Shown here: positions 32,801 through 38,962 of the stretch, piece by piece
How positions within the stretch are numbered: position 1 is the stretch's first letter
How the letters are laid out: each line of letters starts with the position of its first letter
Source of the DNA: Hippopus hippopus
Taxonomy: Eukaryota > Mollusca > Bivalvia > Cardiida > Cardiidae
Length of the DNA: 64,000 nucleotides
Reading direction: 5' to 3'
Assembly: GCA_946811185.2 (NCBI GenBank)
Contig: OX328110.1
Coordinates: 10,210,516 to 10,274,515 of the forward strand
The notes under the pieces: generated by a model
The model's database searches: none
The model's input: the letters and a program-made list of their open reading frames with translations, nothing else
What the model was told of the DNA's origin: nothing
Translations under genes and position numbers: made by a program

Positions 32801-34544
32801 AAATAGTCAGGGAATAGCAGGGCTGAAAAAGGACATCCCTGCTTAACTCCTTCAATACAAGGCTTACAACTTGTCAATCAGCCCTCGTAATACATAATTT
32901 GTAGAAACCAGAACCAAGGTTGCTTTTCCATAGATTGAAATGCACAGAACATGCAGTATGATCCTAGATCTACAATGTAGTTTGATCCTACAGCTTGTAA
33001 GGTTTGCTCACAAAAAGAACACTGACAATAGTATTGTATTATTTTGGGTCTTGGACTGAAACTGGAGCTTTCTATGACATGCAAAGGCACAAGTTTATTA
33101 TAGTGCTTAATCCTTTCCAACATGACAAATTTTCTTCCAGATTCAAAGCATCTGCAGACGACAATTTCAAAATAGATAAAAATATGCTAAAGTTCCCTAA
33201 TAGGATTGAAAACATTGTAGGAAAAGGTGAAAATGTTGGTAGCCAGCATTTTCTCCTTTTGTACTGTTTTCAAAATCTCTCTCTCCTACAGGGATGTAAA
33301 AACATTTGATTGTGTAGTAAAGGGTTTAGAAATAAGTATATCTTAATCTTCAATCAACAGTAGCAATTTTGTCATTTCTAACATACAAAAAATAGTCCAA
33401 GAAATGAACGTCTTATCCTTCTACTCAATGTTTATAATGTCACAATCTTGGCATCATATACATATATGTGATTTTGTCTGTATTGTAGTTTACACTTATC
33501 AACCCTTTGAGAGCTGAATATACCTATCAGACCGTGTCATCCCAGAAATATAACCAAAGTAATTGCAATTTCATGGTTGCTTTTGTCTACAGTGTTACAG
33601 CAAAGCGGACAGTGTAGATCAAAAATCAGGCAGCACATTTTTTACAGCCTGATCTTGATCTACACTGGCAGCAAAGGCAACTGTAGTCTTGAAGGGCACT
33701 TTAAGGTTTAGTATAACAAACCCATCTTCAGAGGAGAAACATAGGATCTGACATGAGTCGATGTTTGAGATAAAATTGTATTAAAGGAGTCCAGGGAAAA
33801 TTTTATTAAGCAAACCTTTGGTGAGCTGAATAACATTTTTTCTTGATGAGTTTAATAAAATTTTAATAGTTTCGCAAATGAATGTCAGATTGTTTTTATC
33901 ACATAACGAAATTTCACAAATTATAGATCAGAAGATGCAAAACCATCTATAGATGCACACACGGTAATATCTATAAAACCATTCACTTCAGTGGAAATAT
34001 GTACAAAATGACATCAAAATTGACATCACACAATGGTAATATCAAACATGTATAAGATAAGGAAATTTGTAATGGGTATATTACACTGCAAACAAGGAAG
34101 ATTATATGATAAATAAAAACCTCACATCTTGCTGAAGTTGGCAAAAGTACTTGAGCTGTGAGCTTATAACTTTACTTATGATTTTGAAATTGTATCTTTT
34201 GTAGAAAAATTATGCAGTAATTATTCCCAAAGAATCAAACTTAATCCTTTGTACCTTTCAACATGTGATCCTTTCTTTTTAGGGAAGTAACAAAGGTATT
34301 AAAAACTGTGTTGGCAAAAAGAGAAAATGGAGAACATGTTTCAATATGATAAATCTGGTAAATTCTCAAATTTGGTCTGTAGGAAAGAATTGATACCATG
34401 TTCAAAACTGTTTTATGATTAGTTTTTTTTTTTTTTTTTTTTATTTTGTAGGGTAAACAGTCCACAGCACAGAAGAAACTGGATAAAGTGGACAAAAAAG
34501 GCATGAAAAGCATGATGAGTTTCTTTTCCCCGAAACCAAAATGA
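11731..34544 (+). CDS. RNASEH2B: Ribonuclease H2 subunit B, complete gene, 11 coding exons
   Basis: The product is the non-catalytic B subunit of the trimeric nuclear RNase H2, which removes ribonucleotides and RNA from DNA; B and C form the scaffold for catalytic subunit A (family knowledge). Joining the 11 exons listed separately gives 969 bp, 322 residues plus stop, against about 312 in human. Landmarks in order: WVFIL near residue 34, YLFTNEDKDVYGIKKF and SWFIGNSVQSG in exon 3, TTPMDPVFLVLPYLIAAEK in exon 4, LDQIVVDEDFPEC in exon 5, EKTLSWLKLK in exon 6, YGFGIVSDYIP in exon 8, and the C-terminal KVDKKGMKSMMSFF, a PCNA-interacting (PIP-box) tail as in the human protein. Introns fall at matching phases throughout, with GT/AG borders. 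Introns 1-10 are full of MITEs and other repeats, yet no exon is disrupted. The start has an in-frame TGA 12 bp upstream. Identity is secure; the exon 1 donor is the least certain border. Confidence 0.95.
12284..12521 (+). mobile_element. Family 1 MITE
   Basis: TTAA at both ends, in RNASEH2B intron 1. A further minus-orientation fragment (12,519-12,605) begins on the same TTAA. Confidence 0.88.
12841..12912 (+). CDS. RNASEH2B: RNASEH2B exon 2
   Basis: Preceded by TTATTTCAG and followed by GTAAGT. It encodes EIIQHDANVENKPAICALKH, the counterpart of human KKMKNGLMFVKLVNP. Phase 1 to phase 1. Confidence 0.9.
13127..13425 (+). mobile_element. tRNA-derived SINE
   Basis: A tRNA-like head (CTTGTAGCTTAGTTGGTAAC as box A, GGTTTGATCTCC at 13,177 as box B) is followed by a body TTCCTTTCCCACCACTGACC and GTGAGACAGCAGCCAGTCAC, ending AATGGCGTTAAACACCATAC. 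The body and the GCGTTAAACxC tail are shared by five other copies here and resemble MESC/Meta-type animal SINEs. In RNASEH2B intron 2. Confidence 0.85.
13631..13860 (+). mobile_element. Family 1 MITE
   Basis: Hairpin GGAGAAAATGCTGGAAACCA is nearly perfect; the end is ATGTAAAGAGTACATG. Confidence 0.87.
13862..14024 (-). mobile_element. Family 1 MITE, right part
   Basis: Starts inside the element (TGTGGCTGAAAAATTAGG) and ends GGAAAAGGGTTAA. Confidence 0.8.
14053..14278 (+). mobile_element. Family 1 MITE
   Basis: TTAACCCTTTACCAAACAAC start; the hairpin has a weakened right arm. Confidence 0.87.
14543..14752 (-). mobile_element. Family 1 MITE
   Basis: TAGGATTTTCCAAATTGAAA, then AAAACATTGTGGGAAAAAGG, then GTGTGGTTAACGGTTAA. 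It ends about 180 bp before RNASEH2B exon 3. Confidence 0.87.
14930..15037 (+). CDS. RNASEH2B: RNASEH2B exon 3
   Basis: Acceptor ATTTTCAG, donor GTAAGA. It encodes TKALYLFTNEDKDVYGIKKF followed by REEYRSWFIGNSVQS, the best-conserved stretch of the family (human AIYLFN...SWFINQSVQSG). A family 1 MITE begins only about 11 bp after the exon. Confidence 0.96.
15048..15258 (-). mobile_element. Family 1 MITE next to a splice donor
   Basis: TTAACCCTCTACCAGACAAC start, TTAA end. It begins about 11 bp after the end of RNASEH2B exon 3. Confidence 0.9.
16172..16987 (+). mobile_element. Internally deleted mariner-like element (0.8 kb)
   Basis: Near-perfect inverted ends CGAGGGTTGTCGCAGAAGTA, flanked by TA. 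An open stretch at 16,469-16,741 includes AIIQFCQALGKTPTKTYQLV and FRWHKEFREGR, which resemble the N-terminal DNA-binding region of mariner transposases; the catalytic DDD part is absent. It is inserted into an older repeat whose uninterrupted counterpart is seen near 24,515-24,590. Confidence 0.88.
17052..18541 (+). mobile_element. TTTAGCTCACCTGAGC repeat, nested
   Basis: Starts TTTAGCTCACCTGAGCACAA and ends with the hairpin GGGCCATCTTGGCCC then TCTTGTTT. The body holds several diverged ~130-350 bp units around TTTCACAGAAATGTTCCTTG, some with long G runs. No coding capacity seen. Confidence 0.75.
18961..19183 (-). mobile_element. Family 1 MITE
   Basis: Full length with TTAA end; hairpin GAAGAAAATGCTGATTACCA. 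Confidence 0.88.
19222..19420 (+). mobile_element. Family 1 MITE, left hairpin arm deleted
   Basis: TTTTGAAAAACATTCTCCTT shows the direct join from the outer stem to the right arm. The TTAA at 19,417-19,420 is shared with the next copy. Confidence 0.85.
19417..19641 (+). mobile_element. Family 1 MITE
   Basis: TTAACCTTTTACCCCACAAT start, CCTGGTAAAGAGTAA end; head-to-tail with the previous copy. Confidence 0.88.
19700..20143 (+). repeat. Family 5 dispersed repeat
   Basis: Matches 62,640-63,110 over most of its length (TTGTAGTAACTTTCCTGGTG; TTTTGACCAATCAAATAGCA; ATCATCATACCATATTTGG). The mariner at 20,146 sits at its right end. Confidence 0.8.
20146..21416 (+). mobile_element. Mariner-family transposon, nearly full length, inactive
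   Basis: Terminal inverted repeats of about 33 bp begin CGAGGGCTGTTCGATATGTA on the left and, read inward, CGAGGGTTGTTCGATATGTA on the right, flanked by TA on both sides. The 1,271 bp body carries one transposase reading frame on the plus strand, now broken. It sits in intron 3 of RNASEH2B, inside a family 5 repeat copy. Confidence 0.95.
20338..21343 (+). pseudogene. Broken mariner transposase
   Basis: The N-terminal half is open for about 220 codons: a helix-turn-helix region (YETVCRWRKKFLTGTESIKD, AKSGRP) and the first catalytic Asp in VTGDKTWVHCFEP. A TGA at 20,995 follows IAIHYLK, and the residues normally lying between this point and RPVLGFRHVRLLHDNAPSHT are missing, so a deletion of roughly 30-35 codons is likely. 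HDNAPSHTS (second Asp) and YSPDLATCDFF (third Asp) are spaced 34 residues apart, the mariner D34D signature. A second break follows in a TTTTTCC repeat near 21,150-21,170. The C-terminus ends at a TAA before the right terminal repeat. Confidence 0.93.
21552..21625 (+). CDS. RNASEH2B: RNASEH2B exon 4
   Basis: Acceptor ACTTACAG, donor GTATTA. Encodes DGSLYITTPMDPVFLVLPYL then IAAEK, matching human ATPVDPLFLLLHYLIKADK. A family 3 palindromic element begins about 8 bp after the exon. Confidence 0.96.
21634..21864 (-). mobile_element. Family 3 palindromic element
   Basis: Inverted ends TATGAGCCATGCTTCGGCAA and GCATGGCTCAT; the internal CATAATTATGGATCCATAAA shows reverse orientation. It starts 8 bp after RNASEH2B exon 4. 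Confidence 0.9.
21866..22460 (+). mobile_element. TTAGCTCCACTGG repeat, partial
   Basis: Starts TTTTTAGCTCCACTGGTTAA; the body has CCAAATTTGGCATATAGCTT repeated about 180 bp apart. The right end is unclear. Confidence 0.6.
22800..23085 (-). mobile_element. tRNA-derived SINE, second type
   Basis: On the minus strand the head reads CCCATGTAGCTCAAGTAGTA (box A) and GGTTGTGGGTTTGAGCCCC (box B), with body CAGTAATGATGCTAAAAACC. Different body from the SINE at 13,127. Confidence 0.7.
23334..24705 (+). mobile_element. TTAGCTC...GGCCTCTAG element with ~165 bp tandem units
   Basis: TTAGCTCTACTGGCTGAAAG start, GGCCCTCAAGGGCCTCTAGT end. Units of about 165 bp repeat AGTAGCCATTTCAAGTTGAA; one is interrupted by the MITE at 24,001. 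Confidence 0.82.
24001..24230 (-). mobile_element. Family 1 MITE with a clean TTAA insertion site
   Basis: TTAACCCTTTACCAATTGAC start, GTGTGGTAAAGAGTTAA end, 230 bp, nearly perfect hairpin. The flanks AGTAGCCAT and AGTTGAAAAT join into the tandem unit around it when one TTAA is removed. Confidence 0.95.
24829..24940 (+). CDS. RNASEH2B: RNASEH2B exon 5
   Basis: Acceptor GACTTTTAG, donor GTAGGT. Encodes AGKYMTLDQIVVDEDFPECH and then RLHNTTLTDIDYVTDSK; human has GKFQPLDQVVVDNVFPNC. Phase 0 to 1. Confidence 0.96.
25411..26636 (+). mobile_element. Family 1 MITE split by a tandem-repeat element
   Basis: Left part 25,411-25,493 stops at GGGGAAAATGCTG in the hairpin; the right part resumes at 26,523 with AACAATGTTTTTAACC and ends near 26,636. 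Confidence 0.82.
25494..26450 (+). repeat. Tandem repeat, ~163-170 bp unit, about 6 copies
   Basis: The unit holds TAACTCTACCTCGTGCTGTC, TTTCCCTTTGATCGTCATTT and GCATAACTTTGTCATCTC. Starts near 25,499, 25,669, 25,832, 25,984, 26,147 and 26,310. The whole block, with its tail to 26,522 (GCGACAATTTGCAGCTCTTG), is inserted in a MITE hairpin in RNASEH2B intron 5. Confidence 0.88.
26936..27000 (+). CDS. RNASEH2B: RNASEH2B exon 6
   Basis: Acceptor TATTACAG, donor GTAATA. Encodes GDDDFKAYKYNAEKTLSWLK plus LK, matching human YYKYSKEKTLKWLEKK. Confidence 0.95.
27047..27272 (+). mobile_element. Family 1 MITE
   Basis: Hairpin GTAGGAAAAGGAGAAAATGC ... is nearly perfect. It starts some 45 bp after RNASEH2B exon 6. 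Confidence 0.88.
27273..27493 (-). mobile_element. Family 1 MITE, diverged
   Basis: ATGTTAGACTTGTCAATG, hairpin AAAGGAGAAAATCCTGGTTA. Confidence 0.78.
27550..27771 (-). mobile_element. Family 1 MITE abutting exon 7
   Basis: GATGGTATTTGTCTCTGAAA, a decayed hairpin, then GTTAAGGTTATAAAGCAGTG leading straight into the TTGCAG acceptor of RNASEH2B exon 7. Confidence 0.72.
27773..27872 (+). CDS. RNASEH2B: RNASEH2B exon 7
   Basis: Acceptor TTTTATTGCAG, donor GTGAGT. Encodes TEQVVVALKRSNISPSGAHC then a Lys-rich tail. The acceptor tract is the outer end of a degenerate family 1 MITE. Confidence 0.92.
28029..28253 (-). mobile_element. Family 1 MITE
   Basis: TTAA both ends; hairpin AAAAGAAGAAAATGCTGGTT is perfect over most of its length. 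Confidence 0.92.
28585..29100 (-). mobile_element. Family 2 fold-back element, reversed
   Basis: Same parts as the copy at 1,626 in reverse order: the tail first (TGACGTAATTCACACGCATTT), then the inverted repeat with AACATCATTGATAATATTTT. Lies in RNASEH2B intron 7. Confidence 0.85.
29322..29513 (-). mobile_element. Family 1 MITE, hairpin reduced
   Basis: TTAACCAGATGACATGATTT start; the hairpin is mostly deleted (AACATTGTGTGGAAAGCCCA). Confidence 0.82.
29562..29776 (+). mobile_element. Family 1 MITE
   Basis: TTAGCCCTCGACCTTTAACG start; TTGTTCTGTATACACTAGAGTTAA end with a small insertion. Ends 50 bp before RNASEH2B exon 8. Confidence 0.82.
29826..29907 (+). CDS. RNASEH2B: RNASEH2B exon 8
   Basis: Acceptor TTCATACAG, donor GTAAGT. 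Encodes DEYLRYGFGIVSDYIPLQLS then TSLQEYLG; human has [26 protein letters not shown]. Phase 1 to 2. Confidence 0.96.
30102..30300 (-). mobile_element. Family 1 MITE with duplicated hairpin arm
   Basis: The right arm occurs twice: CCAGCATTTTCTGATC and then ACTAGCATTTTCTCC. Confidence 0.78.
30309..30531 (-). mobile_element. Family 1 MITE
   Basis: Ends ATTGTTTAAGGTTAA; the TTAA 30,528-30,531 is shared with the next copy. Confidence 0.86.
30528..30756 (+). mobile_element. Family 1 MITE
   Basis: TTAACCCTTTACGACCCAAT start; the hairpin left arm reads GGAAAAAATACTGGTCAC. Confidence 0.87.
31106..31160 (+). CDS. RNASEH2B: RNASEH2B exon 9
   Basis: Acceptor TTTTACAG; the donor GTTTTTTTTT is weak and continues into a long T run. 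Encodes IPAITDKRPTDSPNPPAK, matching the Pro-rich SLPNPPSKK linker in human. Confidence 0.88.
31331..31556 (+). mobile_element. Family 1 MITE
   Basis: ACCCCTTTACCACACAATCC start; the hairpin is nearly perfect. Confidence 0.87.
31841..32066 (+). mobile_element. Family 1 MITE
   Basis: TTAATCCTTTACCAAATAAT start; hairpin GGGAAAAGGAGAAAATGCTG nearly perfect; TTGTTTGGTAAAGAC end. Lies about 200 bp before RNASEH2B exon 10. Confidence 0.88.
32265..32336 (+). CDS. RNASEH2B: RNASEH2B exon 10
   Basis: Acceptor ACTCTTCAG, donor GTAAAG. Encodes RAKLEDITPLEDYSKNVTPE then IKPT, the poorly conserved linker before the PIP box (human has AKEDYTKFNT). A fossil mariner starts 18 bp past the donor. Confidence 0.85.
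32355..32887 (-). mobile_element. Fossil mariner/Tc1-type remnant
   Basis: The right end read inward starts CGAGGGCTGATTGACAAGTT next to TA; the left end reads CAAGGCTGATTGATAAATT, a decayed version. On the minus strand around 32,580-32,715 a degraded frame gives GNSPVHKTAIAITAIKNFSF and LPCLPDLIHQTFIYF, the counterpart of mariner DNAPVHK...PPYSPDLAPSDFxLF with the catalytic residues lost. Located 18 bp after RNASEH2B exon 10. Confidence 0.75.
33106..33328 (-). mobile_element. Family 1 MITE
   Basis: TTAATCCTTTCCAACATGAC start, TGTAGTAAAGGGTTTA end. Confidence 0.86.
33508..33705 (-). mobile_element. Family 4 hairpin element, diverged
   Basis: Hairpin GTAGATCAAAAATCAGGCAG and TACAGCCTGATCTTGATCTA in RNASEH2B intron 10. 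Shorter fragments of the same hairpin occur at 10,200-10,320, 10,868-10,965, 28,430-28,530, 32,940-33,003, 35,325-35,375, 47,900-47,970, 51,060-51,165 and 53,160-53,281. Confidence 0.75.
34452..34544 (+). CDS. RNASEH2B: RNASEH2B exon 11 (stop codon, PIP box)
   Basis: Acceptor TTTTGTAG after a run of T. Encodes GKQSTAQKKLDKVDKKGMKS then MMSFFSPKPK and TGA. KVDKKGMKSxxxFF is nearly the human C-terminal motif; MxxMxxFF fits the hydrophobic and aromatic positions of a PCNA-interacting peptide. Confidence 0.96.
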   Translation, partial: GKQSTAQKKLDKVDKKGMKSMMSFFSPKPK

Positions 34545-35110
34545 CCAGTCATTATTGTGTACATGTATCTGTGTTGAAGAAAGGAAATAGCCAATGAAAT
34601 CACTAGGTGGCCATACTTACAGTGGATCCATTCTCGTATGGGCTATTTTGTGAATTCCTTGTAACTGGTGAAAGTAAAAGAAAGGGGTTTACATTTTAAC
34701 TGTTTACCAAACAACAAAATTTTTAGACAAGTCCAAATTTAAAGCACATGAAAAATTTAATATGGCTTAGATGTTGATATTTGTCCCTGAAACCAAGAAA
34801 TGGGGAGAATGGTGGGATAAGGCGCAATTACTTGTTGCAAAGCTCAAAGCAATGCTTCTTTTCTCAGGACATTTGCCAAGCTGTTAGCTGTAATGGGAAT
34901 GACATTGTATTTGAATAGTTATGAGTTAAGATAATTTCATGGACATGTTTATTGTTGTGTAAAGCTTACATGTTCTGTCAATCAGTTTGCATTCCCTTGA
35001 TATAGCATGTTTAGGCTGATGTCGTCATGAAGAAAAACAATTGTCAGAGATTGACTATAAAATTGAGGATAGGAAAATGCTGTAAAAAAGGTGTTTTAAA
35101 TGAAAAGTAC

Positions 35111-35116
35111 AATAAA
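35111..35116 (+). terminator. Candidate RNASEH2B polyadenylation signal
   Basis: An AATAAA hexamer about 570 bp after the stop codon. It is one possibility only; the 3' UTR length is not known and the region between holds a degenerate MITE. Confidence 0.25.
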
Positions 35117-35583
35117 TGTATCTTTTTTTTAATACAATTAGGACTATTTAATATTTCGTCTTCGTTTCCGATCACTTTTTGAACATAGCAATGGAAGGTG
35201 CTTAAAGTGCTTAAAAATTGATCAAATTGATCACCTGTAAGTATGTCGTACTGCACTGATGATGATGTGACAGGAACAACACTGGAATAATTTTCCAGTA
35301 TACCTCAAAAACCAGTGCATGTTCTTTGCAGTCTGACCTTGAACCACATTGACTGTATAGGCATCATAAGTTGCCTTTAGTTATTAAACCATGTGAAAAG
35401 AGAATCAAGACTCCAATGAAACACATTTCATTTTTGTAAAAAAATTCAACACATTTTCAAGTTAAAAAAAGATTTATTCAAAGTCGATCACATTTCTATA
35501 ATTCACACAAAATAACAAGATAACAAGATTCGTGAAACTGAAATGGTGTATTTATGTCAAAGTAAGTACTAGTACTTTTATGT

Positions 35584-35841
35584 GTGAGCCGTGCTGTCTG
35601 AAAATGGGGCTTAATGCATCTGTGAAAAGTATCGACCCAGGTCAGCCTGCACAGTCTGTGCAGGCTGACCTGGGCCGAAACTTTTCACTATCTTCAAATT
35701 TTCTGCATGTCAAAGGATAATTCTACCTCATGATTCAGTTGGTTGATATGTGTAATGGATTTTATGGATCCATACTAATGAGATGACTTGCTTGGTATCA
35801 TGGAGATGCATTAAGCCCCCATTTGCCTAAGCATGGCTCAT
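35584..35841 (+). mobile_element. Family 3 palindromic element
   Basis: Ends GTGAGCCGTGCTGTCTGAAA and CATGGCTCATA. The inner hairpin GACCCAGGTCAGCCTGCACA with its complement is well preserved. Confidence 0.9.
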
Positions 35842-36195
35842 ATATAATTTTCACATAGTACTGATATGTAGTTTGATTTTCTTTCCATCCGTCCATTGTG
35901 GGGTTTTTTTTTTTTTTCACAAAATTACCAGGTTTTGGTTGCCATTTTTGTTACCTGAGAGAAAGCTTATAGGATTTCCAATAACATTTCAATAATGAAC
36001 GATTTTTTGGATTAAATATTTGGTTCACATCTCTTTTTTATTCATCCCAAAATTATGTTTTTCTGTCATGGTTTTCACAGGTAACCATCTGTCAGATGTC
36101 AGTGCTTTAAAATTAAAACAATTGTATAAGATAGCAAAAATAAGAAAAATAACAATAGTAACAAAATCCAGCACTTGTTTGGCAAATCCGTCAGA

Positions 36196-36391
36196 CTGCT
36201 GAGTGCAACTCAAGGACCTTTTGCTGACAGTGTAGATCAAAATCTGACTGCACAGACTGTGCAGTCTTGGCTGTGATCTACACAGTCTGATAAACAGATA
36301 TTTTTCCTCCCAAAAAATACCTTTGAAATAGCAAAAGTTGGGTTTTTTACTATGGCCTTGAAAGTTCCACTTCACTTATTCAGAAGCTTAA
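36196..36391 (+). mobile_element. Family 4 hairpin element
   Basis: TGCTGAGTGCAACTCAAGGA, the hairpin ATCAAAATCTGACTGCACAG, and GCAAAAGTTGGGTTTTTTAC match the copy at 41,499. Confidence 0.8.
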
Positions 36392-37482
36392 GTGTTAAAT
36401 AGTAGTCTTGCCAATAGAAGTGTTTGAAAACATTTCTCGGCCCCTAGAGCACCAAATGAAAAAAAAGACATTTTCAGTCTGGAAATAAGACATTTATTGT
36501 TATTTCAAGTTTGCTTTTGTCTAGAATTACAAAAAAAAAAGTGTAGTTCAAGATTAGATGTTAAACTGTCCTCAAAAATGCACCTAAAATTGTCTTCAGA
36601 GTCAAAGAAGCTATGAATAGACTGTTATAACTTTTTATTAGGTGTCAGTATTTTTCACTTGTAGACTACAAGTCCAAATAAGGTTCAAATGTTTGGATTT
36701 GTCTTGGAAAGGATACAAAACATTGATGAAAAAGGAGAAAGTGTTGGTTACCAGTATTTTCTTCTTTTTCCACAATGCTTTCAACAGCCTCTTTCTCAGG
36801 TTAGTTGAACCTTGGACTTGTTTGACAAAGGCTTTAAGTTCATATTTTCATCTCTCATTTCTTTCTCTTCCTCACTGTAAGGGCTTGCATTGAGTCCCAG
36901 AAAGTGAAGTTACCAAAAATAAAAAAGTTAAGAGTCTCACAAAACACAGCTTTAAAAAATGTGTGGGGCACACAAAATAATTATTCTTTGTCTTGTAACT
37001 CTATCTTTAAACTGTTTAAGGAAATATAAACAGCTACATTGTCCTCCTATTCTATACTGCAGCCCAAAGCCATAGAAGGGATTGGAGTACAGCTATGACC
37101 AGCACTAAACTGCTCCCAATTACTGTAATTAGAAAAACAAGAGTGTATAAATTAATTCTCTATCGTACGACAAAATTTGGACTCCTCAAGATTGAAAGCA
37201 TTTGCAAATGAATGTGTTAAATAAAGCTAAAAGATGGGATTTGTCCCAAAATGGTAGAAAACATTGTGGGAAAACAAGAAAATGCTGGTTACCAGTTTCC
37301 GCTAGGCTGTTTTCGAAGAAAACACCGGGGTATATCCATAGCACTGTCGTCGTTATTTCACAAGAACTTCGACATTTTACAATATCTCTGTCATTACTAA
37401 GATATTTACTTCAAACCTAAACAAGTTCACTATCAAAAGGAGAACCCATAGAACAAATGCAGGAACCACAATTATAGATGTG

Positions 37483-37621
37483 TTGAAACTAAAAGCATTT
37501 TGCAGATGACAAACTAAATGTGCTACAGATGATAGACAGGGCAGAAAACATTGTGGGTTACCAGCATTTTCTCCTTTTTCCTCAGGGTCGTTAAAAGTTG
37601 GAATTGAGTGGTTAAGGGTTA
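37483..37621 (-). mobile_element. Family 1 MITE, left hairpin arm deleted
   Basis: AAAACATTGTGGGTTACCAG shows the outer stem joined directly to the loop and right arm; the end is GTGGTTAAGGGTTAA. Confidence 0.85.
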
Positions 37622-37726
37622 AAGGATTGTTTGTATAGGCTAGTGATGTCATCAGTGGCCTTTTTTTTGCCCTTGCCATGTCTTACGAACATGAAAGTTC
37701 ACAACAAATGCATAGCTCAAATATAA

Positions 37727-37822
37727 ACCGCACCTGGCGGGATTTGAACCCGTGCGGAAGAGATCCTCGTTTATTTAGGTTTAAAAGACCAACACCATAA
37801 CCACTTCGCTAAAGAGAATCTC
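37727..37822 (-). mobile_element. tRNA-like sequence (SINE head)
   Basis: Minus strand: TTAGCGAAGTGGTTATGG (box A-like) and CACGGGTTCAAATCCCGCC (box B), with a long variable region. The acceptor stem does not pair, so a working tRNA gene is unlikely. Confidence 0.6.
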
Positions 37823-38367
37823 ACCAACGCAGTTGTTAGGTATTGATTTTATACGGGATGAAGCTATGCAGTAAGGAAGGAGCGATCTCCCGTAACACAG
37901 TTGGGCAGCAGTATAGCAAGAAGCCATTTATTAACATTGTTGAATACTGTTCTGAGACAAGGCATCTGATTGGCTAAGATAAAATACTGCTACCAATCAT
38001 TATTGTCTCATCTGTGAATTTAGAAATTAAGCTAGTGAATACCACCACTGGTTGTATGTTTCTTGAAGTCTGAACCTGATCAATCCTCTTTGAGCAGAAA
38101 ATCAAGAGCACGACATGCAGGTGCCAACGAACAGCTGCAGTTGCTCGATTTTTTTTACTTGTGTCAGAAATACTTTGATGGTTACCTGCCCTTGTATGAG
38201 CTTTTGACTGTTGATGACTTGTCCAAATTTGAAGGAAATATCTTCAGTAATAACAGAGATATTATAAAATTTCAAATGTTTGCACATTGACGCAGAAGAG
38301 AACAAGATACAATGAACAAAAAGCTGAGCTAAAAACATCTACAGTATCGCAAGCCCTGCATGGTCAG

Positions 38368-38586
38368 TTTAACCCCTTTATCCAACAACAAAACTTTGGG
38401 CCAATCCAAATTGAAAGCATTTGCAGAGGACAAAACAAAGTTGGCTCAAATGATGGAATTTGTCTTTGATAGGGTGGTAAACATTGTGGAAAATGGAGAA
38501 AATACTGGTTAGCAGCATTTTTTCTTTTTCCAACAATGTTTTTAAAAGCTTTCCTCCTCAGGATCATTAACACTTGGGATGGTACT
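38368..38586 (-). mobile_element. Family 1 MITE
   Basis: GTTTAACCCCTTTATCCAAC start; near full length. Confidence 0.86.
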
Positions 38587-38639
38587 GGCTTACACAATCA
38601 TTTCATAATTTATTGCAAAGCCAGTTCATATTATATCAG

Positions 38640-38800
38640 TCATACTCTGTGATTGCTCCCTGGAAACCCTAACCAGTACTTGTGCCATGATGTTCATGGT
38701 TAAAAGCTTGGCCCAATTCATCATGGGATTCGAATCTTGAACCTTTGATTTGATAGGGCCATTATTCTACCCCTTCATCACTGCCTCCTTAGTCATAATT
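38640..38800 (-). mobile_element. tRNA-like SINE remnant
   Basis: Minus strand carries GATGAAGGGGTAGAATAATG and GGTTCAAGATTCGAATCCC, box A- and B-like, directly next to the LDLa exon donor. Confidence 0.5.
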
Positions 38801-38808
38801 TGACTAAC

Positions 38809-38962
38809 CTGGAGCAGCATTTTCACAGAACTCCGAACATGAAGCCCAACCTGTCGACTCGTCACTACCATCATCACAGTCCGAGCTACAATCACACTTA
38901 AACTGCATCTCTATGCATGTGACTGAACCACCCTGGCATGTAAACCATCCGTTTGGACATCT
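38809..38962 (-). CDS. TSP1-gene exon M: LDL-receptor class A repeat
   Basis: 154 bp, acceptor CTCTACAG, donor GTTAGT, phase 0 to 1. Encodes [31 protein letters not shown] and [10 protein letters not shown]. The six-Cys and DCxDGSDE calcium-binding pattern of LDLa is intact, with extra Cys downstream. The donor shows that the reading frame continues to the left. Confidence 0.92.

Larger units (their letters stand above)
34545..38808. other. Convergent intergenic region, repeats only
   Basis: Between the RNASEH2B stop and the last recognised TSP1-gene exon. It holds decayed family 1 MITEs (34,697-34,895; 36,660-36,836; 37,152-37,293; 37,483-37,621; 38,368-38,586), a family 3 copy, a family 4 copy and tRNA-like SINE remnants. 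I looked for the missing 3' exon of the TSP1 gene here and found none that joins in phase. Confidence 0.7.

Noticed and set aside
36025..36200. Minus-strand open stretch with a hydrophobic run (VLDFVTIVIFLIFAILY) as the missing C-terminal transmembrane exon of the TSP1 gene
   Set aside because: After the phase 1 end of the LDLa exon, either possible acceptor (CTCAG|CAG or CAG|TCTGAC) reaches a stop within two codons, and the upstream part is a family 4 repeat. Not in phase, so not called.
37727..37822. Functional tRNA gene
   Set aside because: Box A and B are good, but the acceptor stem does not pair and the variable region is odd; a SINE head is more likely.
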